In this document: positions 59,628-64,000 of the stretch, piece by piece
Layout: each line of letters opens with the position of its first letter
Position numbering within the stretch: position 1 is the first letter of the stretch
Source of the DNA: Streptomyces violascens
GTDB taxonomy: Bacteria > Actinomycetota > Actinomycetes > Streptomycetales > Streptomycetaceae
DNA length: 64,000 nt
Assembly: GCF_014649955.1 (NCBI RefSeq)
Contig: NZ_BMUA01000029.1
Coordinates: 1 to 64,000, forward strand
Direction: 5' to 3'
The notes under the pieces: model-generated
What the model was told of the DNA's origin: nothing
The model's database searches: none
Seen by the model: the letters and a program-made list of their open reading frames with translations, nothing else
Made by a program: the position numbers and the translations under genes

Positions 59628-60173
59628 CTACGCGGAGCGGGGCAGGGTGAGTTCTCCGGCCCAGTGCGCGAGCGCCTCGAAGTCGTCGAGGGTGAGGCCG
59701 ACTTCGGGGTCGACGTCGTAGAGCAGCGCGGGACCGGGGTGGTTGCGGCTCACGTAGTCGCGGTCCGCCTGATGTATCTGGTCATCGACCCACGCGAACG
59801 GGCGACCGGCGGCGTAGCTCACGACGTCGGCCGTCTTGAAATAGGTGCCGTCCGCCGGGAAGTGATCGGGGTTGGTCCAGTTGATGACGGGCAACGCGGG
59901 CAGTCCGATGGCCGGGCTGATGTGCCGGTTCGCGTCGTCTTCCCAGGTGCTGGCCCAGGCGAGGTCGAAGGGCAGGTCGAGGAGTTCCGCGCCGTGCTCG
60001 GGGTGGAGTCGCACCTGCAAGTCGGGGACATCCTCCGATAGGAGGTGGGGATGCTGAGCGATCCAGCTCTGGGGGCGCATGAGGTGGAGGTGGTAGCCGG
60101 CCGGGCCGGGAGGCGCAGCCTGGAAGGGGTTGAGGACTCCGTCGATGTCGAGGAGCAGGAGGGGGTTGGGCAA
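59628..60173 (-). CDS. HAD phosphatase of the RNA-repair (HAD_SAK) type, 181 aa
   Basis: HAD-fold hydrolase with the nucleophile motif LLLLDIDGVLNPF near the start. The text after it (VRLHPEHGAELLDL, AWASTWEDDANRHI, GLPALPVINW, later AWVDDQ) fits the small HAD domain found in Swiss-Army-Knife RNA repair proteins, here as a stand-alone protein. The expected activity is removal of phosphates from RNA ends. TTG at 60173 has GGAGAG upstream and fits promoter P5; a GTG at 60197 is possible. With the RNA ligase and PNKP it forms the RNA-repair theme of the window. Confidence 0.75.
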   Translation of the reverse strand: MPNPLLLLDIDGVLNPFQAAPPGPAGYHLHLMRPQSWIAQHPHLLSEDVPDLQVRLHPEHGAELLDLPFDLAWASTWEDDANRHISPAIGLPALPVINWTNPDHFPADGTYFKTADVVSYAAGRPFAWVDDQIHQADRDYVSRNHPGPALLYDVDPEVGLTLDDFEALAHWAGELTLPRSA

Positions 60174-60217
60174 GGGCTCTCCAGGATCGAAGCGCACTCG
60201 GGGCGATGCCCGGGTCT

Positions 60218-60266
60218 CACTCTTTAATTTACTCAACCAGGGCGTTTGTGTCAACTTTAAAGGGTC
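60218..60266 (-). promoter_or_regulatory. shared-type promoter P5
   Basis: Minus strand: GACCCTTT (60266-60259), TTGACA (60254-60249), 17 bp, TAAATT (60231-60226), AAAGAGTG (60225-60218). Drives the HAD gene. Confidence 0.88.
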
Positions 60267-60409
60267 ATTCGTGTACCATGGGATGCACCCGCAGGGGTGT
60301 TCGTGGCCGGGCTCCGGCTCCGCCACCCCCAGAGCGAGGCGCTACCGCCTGCACGTGGCCGCCTCCCCTTCCCCCTGAACTTCGCCAGTAGTACCAGGAG
60401 TTGATCGAC

Positions 60410-61081
60410 TTGCCCCATCCCGGATCCACGGCAGAAGGGCGATGTCGCCCGCTCCCCTACTGGGAGCAGAAGGCCTCCTGTCGCGGAACGGACCCGGAAC
60501 TGTTCTATCCGGAGGGCCCGCTCAGCAACGCGCTCATCCAGCAGGCCGACGAAGCTCGTTCAGTCTGCGCTCCCTGCCCGGTACGAGGGCAGTGCCTTGA
60601 TGCCGCTCAGGTGGCCGAACGCGGGCTCGCTGCTTCGGAGCGGTCGGGGATCCGCGGCGGCCTCGACGGCCACGAGCGCTACGCGCTCGCCCGCGGTCGC
60701 CGATTGCCGAAGCGCCCTCAGCCGATCCCCGATGACGGGCAGGAGCACGGTGTCCGCCGTACGTACCGGAAGGGGTGCCGGTGCTTCGCCTGCACGGCAG
60801 CGGAGACCGGAAAGAGGCCGAACCCTCGCCCCACCGCAATGTGCGCGACAGCGAGCACCGGTCGTGGCCGCTCGGCACAGTGCAGGAAACCGGCCTCGAC
60901 CGTCGGGCCGAACGCTCTGGGTTCCCCGGCGGGCGATCCGCCCGAGTGCGGAACTCGCAGCGGGTTCCAGTGGCACGTCAGCAAGGGCCAGGTTCCGTGC
61001 GAGGCGTGCACGGCTGCTGACCTGGCGGTGACCTGGCTCCTTCGCCCAGGTGGGTCCACCGCTTCCCCGGCCACACCGTAG
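60410..61081 (+). CDS. WhiB-like protein with extended Cys-rich C-terminus, 223 aa
   Basis: WhiB-type [4Fe-4S] domain: KASCRGTDPELFYPEG, then VCAPCPVRGQCLDAA, giving C24, C53, C56 and C62 (C-x28-C-x2-C-x5-C). The family turn GVWGG is SGIRGGLDGHER here, Trp to Arg, which may change sigma-factor contact. About 130 extra residues follow with two degenerate HGT-like Cys motifs (HGVRRTYRKGCRCFACTAAE and KGQVPCEACTAADLA). TTG at 60410 has GGAG at good spacing; a TTG at 60401 is too close. Likely a transcription cofactor on the element. Ends in TAG. Confidence 0.8.
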   Translation: MPHPGSTAEGRCRPLPYWEQKASCRGTDPELFYPEGPLSNALIQQADEARSVCAPCPVRGQCLDAAQVAERGLAASERSGIRGGLDGHERYALARGRRLPKRPQPIPDDGQEHGVRRTYRKGCRCFACTAAETGKRPNPRPTAMCATASTGRGRSAQCRKPASTVGPNALGSPAGDPPECGTRSGFQWHVSKGQVPCEACTAADLAVTWLLRPGGSTASPATP

Positions 61082-61346
61082 GGCGATCGAACTGCCTCGG
61101 CGGGCACGTTGCGGCGCGCCTTGTCGGCCGCCGAAGCCGCAGAGCCAAGGCTCACGCAGTCCGTCGCGGAGTTATCTGCCCCCGTCCGCATCCGGGACCC
61201 GACGCCTCGCCGTACCCCCTCGCCACGCCCAGGAGTTCCCAGTAGCCCAACTTGCCATGTTTTCAACACTCTTGACACTGTTTCATTGGTTGTGCCAGTT
61301 TCTGGCTGCCCGCATCTCAGTGGGCGCTCGCGAGAGGACGTAGGCA

Positions 61347-63008
61347 ATGACCAACCGCACCGACGCGTCGGATCCCACGGCCTCCGCTCGACCCCCGGTC
61401 GTGAACAGCACGCAGCTGGCGAACGAGCTCGGCTTCCCGGTCTGGATGGTGAAGCGCGCTCAGGAGTTGGGGCTGGTGTCGGCCCGGGACAAGTCCCGTG
61501 GGTGGTCTCGGGCGGTGGCTGATGAAGTCGCGGCTCGCGCACCGCAGATCCGCGAGGCGATCGAGGACCGCGAAGGTCTTGGGGCGCACCGTCTGGCCGA
61601 GGAGCTCTCGGCGTCGGCCGGCTGTTCCGCTCGGAAGGATGATGTGCTTGCACTGTCCGGACAGGGGTTCTTGCGGGTAGTCGGGGAGTACAACGGCTTT
61701 CCGATGTACTCCGTGAAGGACGCCAGGGCCCTGTCCAGCGCCGGCCGGGAAGCGCTGGCGGAGATCGTTCGTGCGCGCGAGGAGCACGAGGCTCGTCAGG
61801 AGGCGCGGTGGCAGGCGTGGGCCGCGGTGAGCATGAAGCCGGCCGACGCGGCGGACCGGTTGGGGTGGCGGGTCAGCGAGTTGGAGAAGGTTGCGGCCGA
61901 GGGCGCGATCAGTGCGGGCCTGGGTGGCCGGTACGCCACGGCCGACCTGGACGTCCTGGCCGCCGACGAGGAGGTGCGCGAGCGGGTGTGCGGGGACCGG
62001 CTGATCGGATCGGACGCGGCGTGCGGCCTGCTGGAGATCCGCCCCTCGGACTGGAAGTACGTCCTGGACGCGGGATGGATCACCCCGAGCTCCTACGTGC
62101 AGTCCCAGGTGGGGAGCCGCCGGTGGATCGACGTTCCGCTGTTCACCACCCGCGACGTCGAGGTCCTGCGCGACCTTCCCGGCGTGCCGTGGGAAGAGGT
62201 CCGCGCGGTGCGGCCGGGCACCCCCAGTCCGCTGCGCGAGTTCGTGAGGCGTCAGCCGGGCCGGGCCGAGCTGGTCCATGGGTTCGCCGGCGCGCTGGCC
62301 GACCGTCACCAGGTCGAGGTCTGGGCGCATCACGACGAGCGGACGGGCAGCTGGGAGCTGGACTGGATGCGGGACGAGGTGGGGAATCCGGGGGTCGGCG
62401 CCGTCAGGGCGGAGCTGTGGGCGGACGCGGCGGTGGCCCGGTTCGCGTCGGACATCCGGCTCGGCGACACGCTCTGGGGGCGCCTTGCGCGGTGGGCGCG
62501 TCCGTTGCTGGTGGACGGGGCCGGCGTCGTCCTGTGCACCCGTACGTCCGGACCGTCCAGTGTCGAGGGCGTGGAGGACGAGGTCGTCGAAGTCGCGGTT
62601 GTCGACGTCGCCTCGGGCGCCGTGCTCTTGGATCGTCCCGTCCGGCCGGGCTCCCCCTTGGGCGAGCGCCGTGTGCACGGGATCAGCGATGCTGACCTCG
62701 AGCGGGCGCTGCCGTGGGAGAAGGTGTTGCCGATGGTGCGCCGGGTGACGAGGGGGCGGTTGATCGTGCCGTGCCGGCCGGAGCGGGATCGCGGTTCCAT
62801 CAGCGCCGACACCGAGCGGTCCGGAAAGCGGCTCATGCACCTGGGCGCGGCGGAGTCGTGGGCGCTGCCGCCGCAGGAGAGGCCGTTGGAGAGTGTGGCC
62901 GGCTGGCCCGCGCGCCGGGGCGCGGAATCCGTTCGCGAGGCGCTCGTCCGTCTCGCGAAGGGCCGGGGCCGCTCCCACGTTCCCCAGGACGCCGGATCTC
63001 GCGGTTGA
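61347..63008 (+). CDS. DnaQ-like protein with N-terminal MerR-like repeats, 553 aa
   Basis: ATG at 61347 after GAGAGGACG. TTGACA occurs near 61270 upstream and may be part of the promoter. The N-terminal 270 residues hold at least three MerR/excisionase-like helix-turn-helix units (NSTQLANELGFPVWMVKRAQ, KPADAADRLGWRVSELEKVA, DAACGLLEIRPSDWKYVLDA). The C-terminal part matches the start of a 3'-5' exonuclease: VEVAVVDVASGAVLLDRPVR, VHGISDADLERALPW, as in DnaQ (VVDxETTG, IHGIxDxxV). The first DxE is DVA, and the later HxxxD pair is not seen, so exonuclease activity is probably lost. Confidence 0.65.
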   Translation: MTNRTDASDPTASARPPVVNSTQLANELGFPVWMVKRAQELGLVSARDKSRGWSRAVADEVAARAPQIREAIEDREGLGAHRLAEELSASAGCSARKDDVLALSGQGFLRVVGEYNGFPMYSVKDARALSSAGREALAEIVRAREEHEARQEARWQAWAAVSMKPADAADRLGWRVSELEKVAAEGAISAGLGGRYATADLDVLAADEEVRERVCGDRLIGSDAACGLLEIRPSDWKYVLDAGWITPSSYVQSQVGSRRWIDVPLFTTRDVEVLRDLPGVPWEEVRAVRPGTPSPLREFVRRQPGRAELVHGFAGALADRHQVEVWAHHDERTGSWELDWMRDEVGNPGVGAVRAELWADAAVARFASDIRLGDTLWGRLARWARPLLVDGAGVVLCTRTSGPSSVEGVEDEVVEVAVVDVASGAVLLDRPVRPGSPLGERRVHGISDADLERALPWEKVLPMVRRVTRGRLIVPCRPERDRGSISADTERSGKRLMHLGAAESWALPPQERPLESVAGWPARRGAESVREALVRLAKGRGRSHVPQDAGSRG

Positions 63009-63035
63009 GGCGCCGGGTCGCTCGGCTGTGGGGGA

Positions 63036-63299
63036 TCAGTGGACTGCGCGGGTCCACGTCTGTGCAGTGAAGGAGTCCACGCGGACGGTGACGGCGAGGC
63101 TGCCGTCGGCGTTGCGGCGGAAGATGGGCGCGGCTTCCTCGCTGTTCACGTCGAGGGACAGCCCGCCGTCCTCGGTGATGTACGCGGCGATGCGAGATCC
63201 TGCGAGCGCCAGAACGGGTACGGCCTCCCCCGGGGCATGAGGGTCGGGCGGCAAGTAGTACGCCGCCTGGTGCAGTTCGTGAATGAGTCCGGGGTTCAG
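63036..63299 (-). CDS. hypothetical protein, 87 aa, CTG start
   Basis: Protein-like frame (NPGLIHELHQAAYYLPPDPH, AGSRIAAYITEDGGLSLDVN) ending AQTWTRAVH. The only start with a ribosome site (AAGGAG, 5 nt upstream) is CTG at 63299. No ATG, GTG or TTG is better placed. Downstream of the 63368 gene, same strand. Confidence 0.55.
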   Translation of the reverse strand: MNPGLIHELHQAAYYLPPDPHAPGEAVPVLALAGSRIAAYITEDGGLSLDVNSEEAAPIFRRNADGSLAVTVRVDSFTAQTWTRAVH

Positions 63300-63367
63300 G
63301 GTTTCTCCTTGGGGATGGCAGGGTCGCGGGCGCTGTGGCCTGCTGCCGGGCGGATATGCGGGGGTGC

Positions 63368-63967
63368 TCAGCTGCCAGGTGGGTGGAGCGGACGTGACCG
63401 GGCCCAGGCTTCGGCGAGGTGCCGGATGCTGGTCAGGGTGTGGTTCAGGGCGGCGGGCGACATTCCTCCGGGGCCGGCGTTCTCCAGGAGGACTTCCCGC
63501 AGGGCGTGCTCGAAGCGGTCGTCGGCCCGGCTGCGCGAAGGGCGCGGTGCGGCACCGTCGGCCGACGGCCGGTGGCCCTGGCGGCGGGCCGCGAGGGCCG
63601 CGCGTATCAGGGTGTCGGCCACCGTGAGCCCGTGCTGGGCCACGAGTCGGTCCCACAGGTTAGGGAAGGGGGCCTCGACACCCTGCTCGGTGTCGTCCAT
63701 CAACTCCAGGACCGTCTCGACCTCGGCGTCCAGGAGCGGCAGGTGTGGCTCGGCGGAGTTGAACCGGGCGATCTCGGCTGAGGCCGAGGCCTTCTCCGGG
63801 ATGGTGGTGGCCCGGGTGAGCGAGGCGTGGATGGCACGGGCTTCTCCCGGGGCGGTGATGGGGCCGATACGAGTAACTCCTCCGTCGGCCTTCGTGACGA
63901 TCACTGCGAGCGGTGCGGAGGTCGTAGGCGCGGCCTCGCCAGGGTGGGGTGCGGCGAGCACGGTCAC
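63368..63967 (-). CDS. hypothetical protein, 199 aa
   Basis: GTG at 63967 overlaps the TGA of a gene that runs off the window. Contains PLAVIVTKADGGVTRIGPIT, ETVLELMDDTEQGVEAPFPN and a helical C-terminus (VLLENAGPGGMSPAALNHTL). Unrecognised, acidic in the middle and basic at the end. Confidence 0.65.
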   Translation of the reverse strand: MTVLAAPHPGEAAPTTSAPLAVIVTKADGGVTRIGPITAPGEARAIHASLTRATTIPEKASASAEIARFNSAEPHLPLLDAEVETVLELMDDTEQGVEAPFPNLWDRLVAQHGLTVADTLIRAALAARRQGHRPSADGAAPRPSRSRADDRFEHALREVLLENAGPGGMSPAALNHTLTSIRHLAEAWARSRPLHPPGS

Positions 63968-64000
63968 GCGGCGGCCGCCGAGAAGCGGATGGCCGCCTTC
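63964..64000 (-). CDS. 3' end of a gene cut by the window edge
   Basis: The frame KAAIRFSAAA ends in a TGA overlapping the GTG at 63967. The length and the overlap fit the last codons of an upstream gene. Nothing can be said about its function. Confidence 0.35.
   Translation of the reverse strand, partial: KAAIRFSAAAA

Noticed and set aside
61317..62978. 553-codon minus-strand frame opposite the DnaQ-like gene
   Set aside because: His/Arg/Pro-rich antisense shadow; the plus strand has HTH and exonuclease-like text and a ribosome site.

Overview
The window is high-GC actinobacterial DNA, almost certainly from a Streptomyces or close relative. Support comes from the GC-rich codon bias, frequent GTG and TTG starts, GTGA/ATGA stop-start overlaps, a WhiB-type protein and a lasso peptide cluster. 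The content looks like a large plasmid or other mobile element rather than core chromosome: most proteins are unrecognised, and there is a toxin-antitoxin pair, a ParA-like protein that has lost its Walker lysine, a pRiA4b-ORF3-like protein, an endonuclease VII-like nuclease, decayed gene copies, a resolvase fragment and a private tRNA array. No replication initiator, conjugation gene or telomere was recognised.

Layout. 1-19 kb is accessory DNA: small unrecognised genes separated by long purine-rich non-coding spacers, several repeats, and decayed copies of a zinc-finger/repeat-domain family. 19.4-21.4 kb holds a T4-like RNA repair operon (Rnl1-type RNA ligase translationally coupled to polynucleotide kinase-phosphatase). 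22-30 kb has an endonuclease VII-like protein, the ParA-like protein, a pRiA4b-ORF3-like protein, an RDD membrane protein and hypotheticals. 30.4-38.4 kb is a complete lasso peptide cluster with a GNAT acetyltransferase. Its predicted 16-residue core has Gly1, Asp9 and Lys10, as in the acetylated lasso peptide albusnodin. 40.2-42.8 kb holds a coupled four-gene cassette and a tRNA array that includes a well-formed tRNA with a CUA (amber) anticodon. 42.9-52 kb is further hypothetical operons. 52.5-53.1 kb is a toxin-antitoxin module. 55-58.7 kb has an MFS transporter and an acidic 36-residue peptide next to a PIMT-type methyltransferase, a two-gene arrangement like imiditide RiPPs. 59-64 kb has a HAD protein of the RNA-repair type, a WhiB-like protein and a degenerate DnaQ-like protein.

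Two themes tie the window together. First, RNA maintenance: RNA ligase, PNKP, a HAD_SAK-like phosphatase, tRNAs and a suppressor tRNA. Second, seven promoters at 21.75, 24.3, 40.25, 41.9, 51.5, 53.3 and 60.2 kb share one design: a GACCCTTTTAA-like box directly in front of a TTGAC -35 hexamer, exactly 17 bp, then a TAnATT-like -10. In the clearest cases an AAAGAGTC box follows the -10, forming a dyad with the upstream box. They drive the tRNA array, the HAD gene and several small unknown genes, which suggests a common regulator or shared early expression.

Many starts were chosen by Shine-Dalgarno position and stop-start overlaps, and function is given only where motifs support it. All conclusions come from reading the sequence; no database search was run.
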